Translations under genes and position numbers: made by a program
From: Betaproteobacteria bacterium
Lineage (GTDB): Bacteria; Pseudomonadota; Gammaproteobacteria; Burkholderiales; Usitatibacteraceae
Assembly (NCBI GenBank): GCA_012274175.1
Contig: JAAOZZ010000207.1
Location: 1 to 7,875, forward strand
Direction: 5' to 3'
DNA: 7,875 nt
Shown here: positions 1 through 7,455 of the stretch, piece by piece
Position numbering within the stretch: position 1 is the first letter of the stretch
Layout of the letters: every line of letters begins with the position of its first letter
Notes under the pieces: model-generated
Told to the model about the DNA's origin: nothing
The model's database searches: none
Seen by the model: the letters and a program-made list of their open reading frames with translations, nothing else

Positions 1-357
1 GTGACTTTCCTGCGGGGTGATTTCACCGCCGCTGCCGGACTCGCGGCGCTGGAGGCCGCCCTGGCCGCGCGCAAGGCCGACCTCGTGCTCTCCGACATGG
101 CGCCCAATCTCACCGGCATCGCGGTCTCCGACCAGGCGCGCACCATGGAGCTCGCGGAACTCGCGCGGGATTTCGCCCTTTCGCACCTGAAGCGCGACGG
201 CGCCCTGCTGGTCAAGATCTTCCAGGGCGCAGGGTATGATGAATACCTCAAGTCGTTGCGCCTGGCCTTCGCGAAAGTGGTGGTCCGCAAGCCCGACGCC
301 TCCCGCGACGAAAGCGCCGAGCAGTACCTCTTGGCGCGGGGCCTGAAGGCGCCTTGA
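1..357 (+). CDS. rlmE: 23S rRNA (uridine-2'-O)-methyltransferase RlmE, 3' part only
   Basis: RlmE (RrmJ/FtsJ) transfers a methyl group from S-adenosylmethionine to the ribose 2'-OH of a uridine in the 23S rRNA A-loop, acting on the assembled large subunit. Only the C-terminal 118 codons are present. The GTG at position 1 is probably an internal valine, since E. coli RlmE has VDFLQGDF where this reads VTFLRGDF, so the start lies outside the window. Visible family hallmarks are SDMAPN at residues 31-36 (D32 is the predicted catalytic aspartate), VKIFQG at 71-76 (K72 is the catalytic lysine) and VRKPDASRDESAEQY at 95-109 (E107 is the conserved glutamate). The missing N-terminal part would carry the first catalytic lysine and the SAM-binding glycine loop. 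The stop is TGA at 355-357. It lies directly upstream of ftsH in the same orientation, as in E. coli and many betaproteobacteria, which supports the identification. Confidence 0.95.
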   Translation: MTFLRGDFTAAAGLAALEAALAARKADLVLSDMAPNLTGIAVSDQARTMELAELARDFALSHLKRDGALLVKIFQGAGYDEYLKSLRLAFAKVVVRKPDASRDESAEQYLLARGLKAP

Positions 358-399
358 AGCCCGCCGACCCGGGAAAAACACGCAATCGGCGCCCGGGGG

Positions 400-427
400 C
401 TTGAATACACCCGGCGGCGCCCGAACT
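400..427 (+). promoter_or_regulatory. candidate sigma32 (heat-shock) promoter upstream of ftsH
   Basis: CTTGAA at 400-405 matches the sigma32 -35 consensus exactly. After a 14-base spacer, CCCGAACT at 420-427 matches the -10 consensus CCCCATnT at five of seven informative positions. Transcription would start around 433-440, some 55 bases before the ftsH start. In E. coli the rlmE-ftsH operon is known to be heat-inducible through sigma32, so such a site is biologically sensible. This is a consensus match made by eye in GC-rich DNA and no transcription start has been shown. I found no convincing sigma70 pair in the same spacer; TTGGAC at 441-446 has no good -10 partner. Confidence 0.35.
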
Positions 428-477
428 TGATATACGGGTTTTGGACTCATCTTCCTGAATTTCAAAGTATTTTCCGC

Positions 478-484
478 GGAAGGA
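478..484 (+). promoter_or_regulatory. ribosome binding site of ftsH
   Basis: GGAAGGA lies seven bases before the GTG at 492 and only one base before an in-frame TTG at 486. The spacing decides the start in favour of GTG 492. The resulting N-terminus (V/M-N-N-T) also matches the MNN start common in FtsH proteins. Confidence 0.8.
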
Positions 485-491
485 TTTGCCA

Positions 492-2393
492 GTGAACAAC
501 ACCATTCGGACCATCATGGTCTGGCTCGTGATCGGAGTCATCCTGACCATGGTGTTCATGCAGGTCGGCAATCGCACGGCCGCCGGCAACGCGCTCGACT
601 ACTCGACCTTCATGGACGAGGCGCGCCAGGGGCACATCGCCAAGGTGAAGCTCGACAACAACCGCTCCCTCAAGGCGACCTCCCGCGACGGCAAGGTCTA
701 TACCGTGGTGACCCCCGGCCTGCAGGACCCCTGGATGGTGGGCGACCTCATGAAGGACGGCGTGCAGGTGGAAGCCCAGCCCGTCGAGGAGCAGTCGCTC
801 CTCATGAGCATCTTCGTGTCGTGGTTCCCGATGCTGCTGCTGATCGGCGTGTGGATCTTCTTCATGCGCCAGATGCAGGGCGGCGGGCGCGGCGGCGCCT
901 TCAGCTTCGGCAAGAGCCGCGCGCGCATGCTCGACGAGAACCAGAACCAGATCACGTTCGCGGACGTGGCGGGCGTGGAAGAGGCGAAGGAGGAAGTGGC
1001 CGAGCTGGTCGACTTCCTGCGCGATCCCTCGAAGTTCCAGAAGCTGGGCGGGCGCATTCCCCGCGGCGTGCTCATGGTGGGCTCGCCGGGCACCGGCAAG
1101 ACGCTGCTGGCCCGGGCGATTGCGGGAGAGGCGAAGGTCCCGTTCTTCTCCATTTCGGGCTCCGACTTCGTGGAGATGTTCGTGGGCGTGGGTGCGGCGC
1201 GCGTGCGCGACATGTTCGAGCAGGCGAAGAAGAACGCGCCGTGCATCGTCTTCATCGACGAGATCGACGCGGTCGGCCGCCAGCGCGGCGCGGGCCTGGG
1301 CGGCGGCAACGACGAGCGCGAGCAGACGCTGAACCAGCTCCTGGTGGAGATGGACGGATTCGAGGGCACCTCGGGCGTGATCGTGATCGCCGCCACCAAC
1401 CGGCCCGACGTGCTCGACCCGGCGCTGCTGCGCCCGGGCCGCTTCGACCGCCAGGTGGTGGTCCCGCTGCCCGACATCCGCGGCCGCGAGCAGATCCTCC
1501 TCGTGCACATGCGCAAGGTGCCCATCGCGCCCGACGTGGATGCCTCCATCATCGCGCGCGGCACGCCCGGATTCTCCGGGGCGGACCTGGCCAACCTGGT
1601 GAACGAGGCGGCGCTCTTCGCCGCCCGCGGGACCAAGCGGCTGGTGGACATGGACGATTTCGAGCGCGCCAAGGACAAGGTCATCATGGGCGCGGAGCGC
1701 CGGTCCATGGTGATGCCCGAGGAGGAGCGGCGCAACACCGCGTACCACGAGAGCGGACATGCGATCGTGGCGCGCCTGCTGCCCAAGACCGACCCGGTGC
1801 ACAAGGTCACGATCATCCCGCGGGGACGCGCGCTGGGCGTGACCATGCAGCTCCCGGTGGAGGACCGCTACAGCTTCAACCGGGACTACCTCCTCAACAA
1901 CATCGCCGTGCTCTTCGGCGGGCGCATCGCCGAGGAGCTCTTCATGAACCAGATGACCACCGGCGCCTCCAACGACTTCAAGCGCGCCACCGAGATGGCG
2001 CGCCGGATGGTCACCGAGTGGGGCATGTCCGATGCGCTGGGCCCGATGGTGTACGGCGAGAACGAGGGCGAGGTGTTCCTCGGCCGCTCGGTCACCACCC
2101 ACCAGAACATGTCGGAAGAGACGATGAAGGCGGTCGACAAGGAAGTCCGCTCGATCATCGACGGCCAGTACGCGCTCGCCCGGGGCCTGCTCGAGGAAAA
2201 CCGCGCGAAGGTCGAGGCCATGGCCAAGGCGCTGCTCGAATGGGAGACGATCGACGCGAACCAGATCGAGGACATCATGTCCGGACGTCCCCCGCGCCCG
2301 CCCAAGCCGGTGGCCGCGAAGCCCGTGCCGCCTCCCGACGGCGGCGGCAGCCGCGGGGCGGAGCCCACGCCTTCGCATGCGGAGAGCGCCTGA
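492..2393 (+). CDS. ftsH: ATP-dependent zinc metalloprotease FtsH
   Basis: FtsH is a hexameric inner-membrane AAA+ protease that extracts and degrades misfolded membrane proteins and short-lived regulators such as sigma32 and LpxC in E. coli. This copy is complete at 633 residues (E. coli about 644). It has a transmembrane segment at about 7-25, a periplasmic domain to about 100, and a second transmembrane segment at about 103-125. The AAA+ module has Walker A GSPGTGKT at 197-204, pore loop FVGVG at 230-234, Walker B with D256-E257, and a second region of homology near 302-320 with arginine fingers R314 and R317. The peptidase domain has HESGH at 419-423 and the third zinc ligand D495 in GASNDFK. 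Walker A has S198 where E. coli has proline. The tail beyond about 598 is proline-rich and low in complexity. All catalytic residues are intact. The GTG start is chosen from the ribosome binding site. A heat-shock-like promoter precedes the gene and a strong terminator follows it. Confidence 0.98.
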   Translation: MNNTIRTIMVWLVIGVILTMVFMQVGNRTAAGNALDYSTFMDEARQGHIAKVKLDNNRSLKATSRDGKVYTVVTPGLQDPWMVGDLMKDGVQVEAQPVEEQSLLMSIFVSWFPMLLLIGVWIFFMRQMQGGGRGGAFSFGKSRARMLDENQNQITFADVAGVEEAKEEVAELVDFLRDPSKFQKLGGRIPRGVLMVGSPGTGKTLLARAIAGEAKVPFFSISGSDFVEMFVGVGAARVRDMFEQAKKNAPCIVFIDEIDAVGRQRGAGLGGGNDEREQTLNQLLVEMDGFEGTSGVIVIAATNRPDVLDPALLRPGRFDRQVVVPLPDIRGREQILLVHMRKVPIAPDVDASIIARGTPGFSGADLANLVNEAALFAARGTKRLVDMDDFERAKDKVIMGAERRSMVMPEEERRNTAYHESGHAIVARLLPKTDPVHKVTIIPRGRALGVTMQLPVEDRYSFNRDYLLNNIAVLFGGRIAEELFMNQMTTGASNDFKRATEMARRMVTEWGMSDALGPMVYGENEGEVFLGRSVTTHQNMSEETMKAVDKEVRSIIDGQYALARGLLEENRAKVEAMAKALLEWETIDANQIEDIMSGRPPRPPKPVAAKPVPPPDGGGSRGAEPTPSHAESA

Positions 2394-2420
2394 ACGCGGC
2401 AGGCGAGGCGCGCGACCTCG

Positions 2421-2447
2421 AGGGGTGGCCATGGGCCACCCCTTTTT
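2421..2447 (+). terminator. rho-independent terminator after ftsH
   Basis: AGGGGTGGCC at 2421-2430 pairs perfectly with GGCCACCCCT at 2434-2443 around a three-base ATG loop. The 10-bp GC-rich stem is followed at once by a run of five T (2443-2447). This is the textbook form of an intrinsic terminator, starting 27 bases after the ftsH stop codon. It should end much of the ftsH transcript and set folP-glmM at a lower level, or require a separate promoter for them. The stem also lies just before the likely folP start, so it could affect folP translation in read-through transcripts. The ATG in the loop is out of frame with folP and is not its start. Confidence 0.8.
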
Positions 2448-2449
2448 CC

Positions 2450-3256
2450 TTGGGGCGAGCGAAGGTGCTCGGCATCGTGAACGTCACGGCTGATTCCTTC
2501 TCTGATGGAGGACGGTTCCTCGATCCGGCCCAGGCGATCGCGCAGGGCCTCAAGCTTCGCGACGAGGGCGCCGATTTCATCGACGTGGGAGGCGAGTCCA
2601 CGCGCCCCGGCGCGGCGCCGGTCGCCATCGACGAGGAATTGCGCCGCGTGATGCCGGTGGTCGAGGCGCTCGCGAGGCAGGGCGTCGCGGTGTCGGTCGA
2701 CACGATGAAGCCCGAAGTGATGCGCGCTGCGATCGACGCGGGGTGCGCGGTGGTGAACGACGTGAACGCCTTCCTCGCGCCGGGCGCGGTCGAGGCGGTC
2801 GCGGGCGCGCAGGCGGGACTCATCGTCATGCACATGAAGGGAACGCCCTTCACGATGCAGCAAGACCCGCGATATGGCGACGTGGTGGGCGAGGTCGGCG
2901 CATTCCTCGCGTCGCGCGCGCGAGCCCTCGAGGCAGCCGGCGTCGCGTCGCATCGCATCGCGCTCGATCCGGGCTTCGGCTTCGGCAAGACGCTCGAGCA
3001 CAACAAGGCGCTCTTCCGCGCGCTGCCCGCGCTCGCCGCGCTGGGCTACCCGGTGGCCGTGGGATTGTCGCGCAAGAAGATGATCGGCGATTTCACCGGG
3101 CGCCCGGTGACCGAGCGCGCCGCGGGCAGCGTTGCCGCGGCACTCCTCGCGGTGCAGAATGGCGCGAGCCTCGTGCGCGTGCACGACGTGAAGGAAACCG
3201 TCGACGCGTTGAACGTCTGGATGGAGCTGAAACAGGAGGGGCAAGGGAGCCCATGA
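2450..3256 (+). CDS. folP: dihydropteroate synthase
   Basis: FolP condenses 6-hydroxymethyl-dihydropterin diphosphate with para-aminobenzoate to give dihydropteroate, the sulfonamide-sensitive step of folate synthesis. The 268 residues form a TIM barrel with all hallmarks: [11 protein letters not shown] at 11-21, [11 protein letters not shown] at 45-55, SVDT at 82-85, N103, LDPGFGFGK at 172-180, SRKKM at 207-211 and RVHDV at 243-247. Residues linked to sulfonamide resistance in E. coli (F28, T62, P64) are wild type here (F17, T51, P53). Loop 1 has alanine where NVTPDS is usual. The start is uncertain. TTG 2450 gives a short N-terminus like those of the Staphylococcus aureus and Mycobacterium enzymes, but it has no Shine-Dalgarno. 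GTG 2465 has GGGGCGAG five bases upstream but leaves almost nothing before LGIVNVT. CTG 2390, overlapping the ftsH stop, would read through the terminator. The end overlaps glmM by ATGA, implying translational coupling. Confidence 0.95.
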   Translation: MGRAKVLGIVNVTADSFSDGGRFLDPAQAIAQGLKLRDEGADFIDVGGESTRPGAAPVAIDEELRRVMPVVEALARQGVAVSVDTMKPEVMRAAIDAGCAVVNDVNAFLAPGAVEAVAGAQAGLIVMHMKGTPFTMQQDPRYGDVVGEVGAFLASRARALEAAGVASHRIALDPGFGFGKTLEHNKALFRALPALAALGYPVAVGLSRKKMIGDFTGRPVTERAAGSVAAALLAVQNGASLVRVHDVKETVDALNVWMELKQEGQGSP

Positions 3257-4620
3257 GCCGCAAATTCTTCGGGACCGACGGCATCCGCGGGCGCGTCGGG
3301 CAGCACCCGATCACGCCGGACTTCGTGCTGCGGCTGGGATACGCCGCGGGCAAGGTGCTTTCGCGCGCCGATATCGCCCCGCCTCATCGCGTGCGCCCCG
3401 CCGTGTTGATCGGCAAGGACACGCGCATCTCGGGCTACATGCTCGAGTCCGCGCTGGAAGCGGGCCTTTCGGCGGCGGGCGTCGACACGCTCCTCGTCGG
3501 GCCGATGCCCACGCCCGGGGTGGCGTTCCTCACGAGGGCGCTGCGGCTTTCCGCGGGCGTCATGATCTCGGCCTCGCACAATCCCTTCGAGGACAACGGC
3601 ATCAAGTTCTTCTCCGGCGACGGCATGAAGCTTCCCGACGCCGTGGAAAGCGAGATCGAGTCGCTCCTCGAGGCGCCGCTCACGGTGACCACGTCCGCGC
3701 ATCTGGGAAAGGCCGAGCGCGTGCACGACGCCGAGGGGCGTTATCTCGAGTTCTGCAAGGGCACCTTCCCGAAGCAACGCTCGCTGCGCGGGCTGAAGCT
3801 CGTCGTCGACTGCGCGCACGGCGCCAACTACCGGGTGGGGCTGCGCGTGTTCCAGGAGCTCGGCGCCGAGGTCGTCCCGATCGGCAGCTCGCCCAACGGC
3901 GTGAACATCAACGAAGGCTGCGGCGCCACGGCGCCGCTCGCGATGGGCAGGGCGGTGGTCGAGCACGAGGCGCACTTCGGAATCGCGTTCGACGGCGACG
4001 GCGACCGCCTCGCGATGGCCGATCGCGACGGCACGCTCTTCGACGGCGACCAGCTTCTCTATGCCATCGTGAAGAACCGCCAGGCCGAGGGCCGCCTGCA
4101 CGGGGGCGTGGCCGGGACGCTCATGACCAACTTCGCGCTCGAGAAGCGCTTCGCCGAGATGGGCATCGCCTTCGCGCGCGCGAAGGTGGGCGACCGCTAC
4201 GTCCTCGAGACGCTCGTCGAGCGCGGCTGGGAATGCGGCGGCGAGAATTCCGGTCACATCCTCTGCCTCGATTGCCATTCGACGGGCGACGCGATCATCT
4301 CGGCGCTGCAGGTGCTGGCCGCCGTGGTCGGATCGGGCGAGTCCCTCGCGACCTTCACGCGCGAGCTGCGCCTGCTGCCGCAGGTCCTCGTCAACGTGAA
4401 GCTACGCGGCAAGCTTGACCTCCAGGCCCCTGCGGTGCGCGAGGCCGTGGCGCGCGCCGAGGCCGATCTCGCGGGCCGTGGCCGCGTGCTGCTGCGTCCC
4501 TCGGGCACCGAGCCCGTGATGCGCGTCATGGTCGAGGGCGAAGACCGCGCGCACGTGCAGGCTCTGGCCGACGCGATCGCGGCGGTGGTGAAGGCCGCGG
4601 CGGAGCCCGCGGCGGCTTAG
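3253..4620 (+). CDS. glmM: phosphoglucosamine mutase
   Basis: GlmM interconverts glucosamine-6-phosphate and glucosamine-1-phosphate, supplying UDP-N-acetylglucosamine for peptidoglycan and lipopolysaccharide. It belongs to the alpha-D-phosphohexomutase family and acts in the cytoplasm. The 455 residues (E. coli 445) contain FGTDGIRG at 6-13, the phosphoserine loop ISASHNP at 105-111 with S108 as the phosphorylated serine, the metal loop DGDGDR at 247-252 (D247, D249, D251), the sugar loop GGENSGH at 329-335 and the phosphate-binding loop RPSGTEP at 415-421. About seven extra residues lie around 40-50, before [12 protein letters not shown], relative to E. coli; I associate this with betaproteobacterial copies. 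The ATG start overlaps the folP stop (ATGA), with AGGAGG at 3234-3239 and GGGAG at 3245-3249 upstream. The TAG stop overlaps the TAA of the convergent kinase gene. All active-site residues are intact. Confidence 0.97.
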   Translation: MSRKFFGTDGIRGRVGQHPITPDFVLRLGYAAGKVLSRADIAPPHRVRPAVLIGKDTRISGYMLESALEAGLSAAGVDTLLVGPMPTPGVAFLTRALRLSAGVMISASHNPFEDNGIKFFSGDGMKLPDAVESEIESLLEAPLTVTTSAHLGKAERVHDAEGRYLEFCKGTFPKQRSLRGLKLVVDCAHGANYRVGLRVFQELGAEVVPIGSSPNGVNINEGCGATAPLAMGRAVVEHEAHFGIAFDGDGDRLAMADRDGTLFDGDQLLYAIVKNRQAEGRLHGGVAGTLMTNFALEKRFAEMGIAFARAKVGDRYVLETLVERGWECGGENSGHILCLDCHSTGDAIISALQVLAAVVGSGESLATFTRELRLLPQVLVNVKLRGKLDLQAPAVREAVARAEADLAGRGRVLLRPSGTEPVMRVMVEGEDRAHVQALADAIAAVVKAAAEPAAA

Positions 4621-5978
4621 GCTCGGGGGACGGCGCGCTCGCCGTGCGCCGCGATCAATCGCAGCAGCGCCTCGACGTCGACCGGCTTGGTCAAATGGTG
4701 GTCGAAGCCGGCCTCGAGGGCGCGCGCGCGGTCCTCCGGCTGTCCGTAACCGGTCAGCGCGATCATCACGGGCATGGGGCCCTTCATCGTCTCGCGCAAG
4801 CGCTTGATGACCTCGTAGCCGTCCATGCCCGGGAGTCCTATGTCGCACAGGACGATCTGGTGATGGCTCTCCCGGACCAGCTCGTATGCGGCGTTGCCGT
4901 CGAAGGCGGTGAATACCTCGTGGCCCATCATTCTAAGCACCGCGCTCAGGCTGTCGTTCGCGTCGACATTGTCGTCGATGAGCGCGATTCGAAACGACGT
5001 TCCGGGCGCCTCGAGGGCCCCGTCGCTCGTCTCTTGCACTCCGAGGGGCGGGTTCTTCATCAATGGCAGCGCCACGAAGAACTCGCTGCCTTGCCCGACA
5101 CCGGGACTGGTGGCTCCGACGGTGCCGCCGTGAAGCTCGACGAGGCTACGCACCACCGCGAGGCCGATTCCGAGTCCGCCCTGGGCATGCTCGAGCGAGC
5201 GCCCTTCCTGCGTGAACAGGTCGAAGACATGGGGCAGTGATTCCGCGGCGATGCCGCAGCCGTTGTCGTTCACGCGCAGCACCACCATTTCACCCTGCCG
5301 CGCCGCCGCGAGGCGGACGAAGCCTGCCTCGGGCGTGTACTTGGCCGCGTTGTGGAGCAGGTTGCTGAAGATCTGCACCAGGCGCGTGGGATCGCCATCT
5401 ACCACGAGGCGCTGCGCCGGGTAGTCCACGCTCAGATGCTGGCCCCGGCTGCGCACCAGCGGCTGGGTCGCTTCGACCGCGAAGCGCATGGTCTCCGCGA
5501 TATCGGTCGGGCGCTTCTTCAGCAGGACCTTTCCGCTGGTCAGGCGCGATACCTCGAGCAGCTCGTTGAGGAGGTGGGTCAGTTGATCGACTTGCCGCTT
5601 GACGATGTCGTGCACCCACGTGAGCGTGGGATTCGGAGAGGTATTTCTGCGCAGGATGGCGAGGGCGTTGCTGATCGGGGCCAGGGGATTGCGCAGCTCG
5701 TGCGCCAGCATCGCGAGGAACTGCTCCTTGTCGCGGTTGGCGTGCTCGGCCACTTCGGTCGCCGTCTGGGCTCGAAACGTGGTGATCACCAGCTTCTCGT
5801 TCGCCTCCCGCAACAGCGCCATGCGAACGGCGGGCTCCGCGTCCGAGGTGACGGCGGCCTCCTTCGCGCGGATCGCCTCCTCGCGCAGCCCGTCGATCTC
5901 TTCGCGCAGGCGGCCCACTTCCTCGCCGAGGCGGGAAGCCTCTCCGCGCTGCGGTCCCTTAGCGCTTTTTCGATGCAT
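4617..5978 (-). CDS. cytoplasmic hybrid histidine kinase/response regulator
   Basis: This 453-residue protein is a two-component hybrid kinase. The order is an N-terminal charged coiled coil (about 12-40, then a linker helix about 50-85), a HisKA domain with [16 protein letters not shown] and phospho-acceptor H93, a HATPase_c domain with N-box N206-T215 (N210), G1 DNGCGI at 238-243, F-box FDLF at 252-255 and G2 GGLGIGL at 267-273, then a C-terminal receiver. The receiver has acidic D335-D336, phospho-acceptor D379 in [11 protein letters not shown], switch T409 and K431, so every catalytic residue is present. There is no signal peptide, transmembrane helix, PAS or GAF domain, so input probably comes from a soluble partner. 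There is no DNA-binding output domain either. The ATG at 5978 lies inside the end of the KaiC-like gene (20-base overlap) without a clear Shine-Dalgarno, pointing to translational coupling. The TAA stop overlaps the glmM stop. The family assignment is secure; the signal and target are unknown. Confidence 0.93.
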   Translation of the reverse strand: MHRKSAKGPQRGEASRLGEEVGRLREEIDGLREEAIRAKEAAVTSDAEPAVRMALLREANEKLVITTFRAQTATEVAEHANRDKEQFLAMLAHELRNPLAPISNALAILRRNTSPNPTLTWVHDIVKRQVDQLTHLLNELLEVSRLTSGKVLLKKRPTDIAETMRFAVEATQPLVRSRGQHLSVDYPAQRLVVDGDPTRLVQIFSNLLHNAAKYTPEAGFVRLAAARQGEMVVLRVNDNGCGIAAESLPHVFDLFTQEGRSLEHAQGGLGIGLAVVRSLVELHGGTVGATSPGVGQGSEFFVALPLMKNPPLGVQETSDGALEAPGTSFRIALIDDNVDANDSLSAVLRMMGHEVFTAFDGNAAYELVRESHHQIVLCDIGLPGMDGYEVIKRLRETMKGPMPVMIALTGYGQPEDRARALEAGFDHHLTKPVDVEALLRLIAAHGERAVPRA

Positions 5979-7455
5979 TACGGGCCGATGCGGGCCTGAG
6001 TTGTTCGAGGGTCGCCCGCCCCACGAGCAAACCCTCGTATCCCTTGATCGCATCGCCAATGACGAGGCGGCCCTTGATGATCCTGAACTCGCGCAGCTCC
6101 TTGCTGTGATCGCTGTTCCTCACCTTCACGACGGCGATGCAGCGGCGCAGCTCGTCCTCCAGCTGGACGTATCGCTCCAGGATGATCGCATCGGTCAGGA
6201 ACGCGGTGCCGTAGGTGCTGAACCGCAGGTCGGTATAGCGATCCTCGAGCTCCGAAGTGGCCAGCACGGAGACGCCCAGCCCCGTCAGCACCGAGATCAT
6301 GCGATACATCGAGTCGCGGAAATCCTCGCGATAGGTGGGCGCCAGCGCGAGCTCGAAGCCGGACAGGGAATCGATCACGACGCGCTTGGCCTTCAGGCGA
6401 TGGATCGCCTCGGTGAGCTCGTACAGGGTCGCATCGATGGACAGGTCGAGCGCGCGCGTGCTGACGATGCCCACCTTCCCGGAACGCACCATGCGGTCGA
6501 GCGCCGGGCTCAGCACCAGGCCGGGGCTCTTCTCGAATGCCGCGATCACGCCGTTCTCGCCGCGGCGCGCTCCCTCGGAAAGGAATTCCGTGGCCATAAT
6601 GGTCTTGCCCGATCCCGAGGGGCCGGCGACCAGCACCGAGTATCCCTGGGGCAAGCCGCCACCCAGCATTTGATCGAGGCGCGCCACGCCCATGCTGATG
6701 CGTTTCAAGGAACCGGCCTTCACGGGCTTGCCCTTCTTTCCCTCGGGCGCTTGCAGGATCGCCCGTGGGAAGGTCCGCATGCCTTCGCCGCTGATGTGAA
6801 AGGTGTGCTGGCCCGGGAGCGTCGCCACGCCGCGCATCTTCTTCACCTCGAGCTTGCGGACCATCGAACCGTGGTAGGTATCCTGCGTGAGCCAGATCAA
6901 TCCGTCCGCCACGGTGAATATCGGATTGCTCTGGTCTTCCGGATCGTATTCCCCGATCAGGAAGGTCGTCGCTTCCCAGCTCGACAGGTGCATGCCGAGC
7001 TCCTGGACGAAATGCTGCAGCGCGCTTTCGCCGCCCGCGTGGCCCTTGGCCGCGAGCATGATCGAGCGAAAGGAATCCACGAACACCAGTCCCGGCGATT
7101 CGGCCTCGACCTCCTTGAGGATGGTCTTCAGCACCTTGCCCAGGCCGCCCTTCAGCAGTTCGGTAGCGAGATTCACGAAGCGGATGGTCGTGCCGATCTT
7201 TTCCCCGTCGAAGAACGCGAACTGCTGTTGATAGCGCAACATCTTCATCGGGGGCTCGCCGAGCACGGTGAAGTAGAGGGCGCGTCGGTGCGGAGTCGCC
7301 ATGGAGAACATCATCTGGTGCGCGAGCGTGGTCTTGCCCGCGCCCGGGGTGCCGGCGAACAGGTTGAAGGAAAACTCCGGGAGCCCGCCGCCCAGGATCG
7401 TGTCCAGCCCGGGCACGCGCGTTTCGAGGAGCGGAATGGGGACTCTTTTCTTCAT
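5959..7455 (-). CDS. two-domain KaiC-like (RAD55/RecA-family) ATPase
   Basis: This 498-residue protein has the duplicated RecA-like layout of KaiC (519 residues in Synechococcus). Domain 1 (about 10-240) has Walker A GTPGAGKT at 35-42, Walker B GLVFVDS with D127, and K206/R208 in KKMRG matching the KaiC CI arginine-finger pair. Domain 2 (about 250-480) has Walker A GPSGSGKT at 278-285, Walker B RVVIDS with D362, and K444/R446. Differences from clock KaiC stand out. The CI glutamate pair is replaced by LGEP at 65-68, the CII pair is E308-K309, and the positions of S431/T432 hold A418/F419. The C-terminal tail is short, basic and unlike the KaiA-binding tail. I therefore infer an ATP-binding, probably oligomeric signalling ATPase rather than a clock oscillator. 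It follows the small gene with an ATGA overlap and overlaps the kinase gene by 20 bases. AGGAGA at 7463-7468 sits seven bases before the ATG. Confidence 0.92.
   Translation of the reverse strand: MKKRVPIPLLETRVPGLDTILGGGLPEFSFNLFAGTPGAGKTTLAHQMMFSMATPHRRALYFTVLGEPPMKMLRYQQQFAFFDGEKIGTTIRFVNLATELLKGGLGKVLKTILKEVEAESPGLVFVDSFRSIMLAAKGHAGGESALQHFVQELGMHLSSWEATTFLIGEYDPEDQSNPIFTVADGLIWLTQDTYHGSMVRKLEVKKMRGVATLPGQHTFHISGEGMRTFPRAILQAPEGKKGKPVKAGSLKRISMGVARLDQMLGGGLPQGYSVLVAGPSGSGKTIMATEFLSEGARRGENGVIAAFEKSPGLVLSPALDRMVRSGKVGIVSTRALDLSIDATLYELTEAIHRLKAKRVVIDSLSGFELALAPTYREDFRDSMYRMISVLTGLGVSVLATSELEDRYTDLRFSTYGTAFLTDAIILERYVQLEDELRRCIAVVKVRNSDHSKELREFRIIKGRLVIGDAIKGYEGLLVGRATLEQLRPASARNASKKR

Noticed and set aside
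368..397. Repeated CCCGGG near the end of rlmE
   Set aside because: Two short GC palindromes with no T tract and no extended stem; not a terminator or operator that I can support.
462..2432. Very long open frame on the minus strand opposite ftsH
   Set aside because: Its translation is rich in histidine, arginine, alanine and valine and shows no domain. It is the GC-rich antisense shadow of the well-supported ftsH gene.
821..2449. Upstream extension of the folP reading frame through ftsH
   Set aside because: The frame stays open by GC bias, but its translation inside ftsH is arginine- and glycine-rich nonsense and there is no in-frame ATG near folP. Only the part from about 2450 matches dihydropteroate synthase.
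4594..4645. GC-rich hairpins around the glmM/kinase junction (4594-4600 with 4607-4613; 4630-4635 with 4640-4645)
   Set aside because: The stems are only 6-7 bp, lie in coding sequence and have no T tract on either strand, so they do not support an intrinsic terminator. Such short palindromes are expected by chance at this GC content.
5979..6059. Kinase start further upstream, adding 27 residues
   Set aside because: The extension would lie entirely within the KaiC-like coding region, has no ribosome binding site and reads as non-domain sequence. The ATG at 5978 gives the more usual short overlap.
5959..7455. Calling the KaiC-like gene a true circadian kaiC
   Set aside because: The phosphosites and catalytic glutamates differ, the C-terminal tail is unlike the KaiA-binding tail, and no kaiA or kaiB is present in the window.
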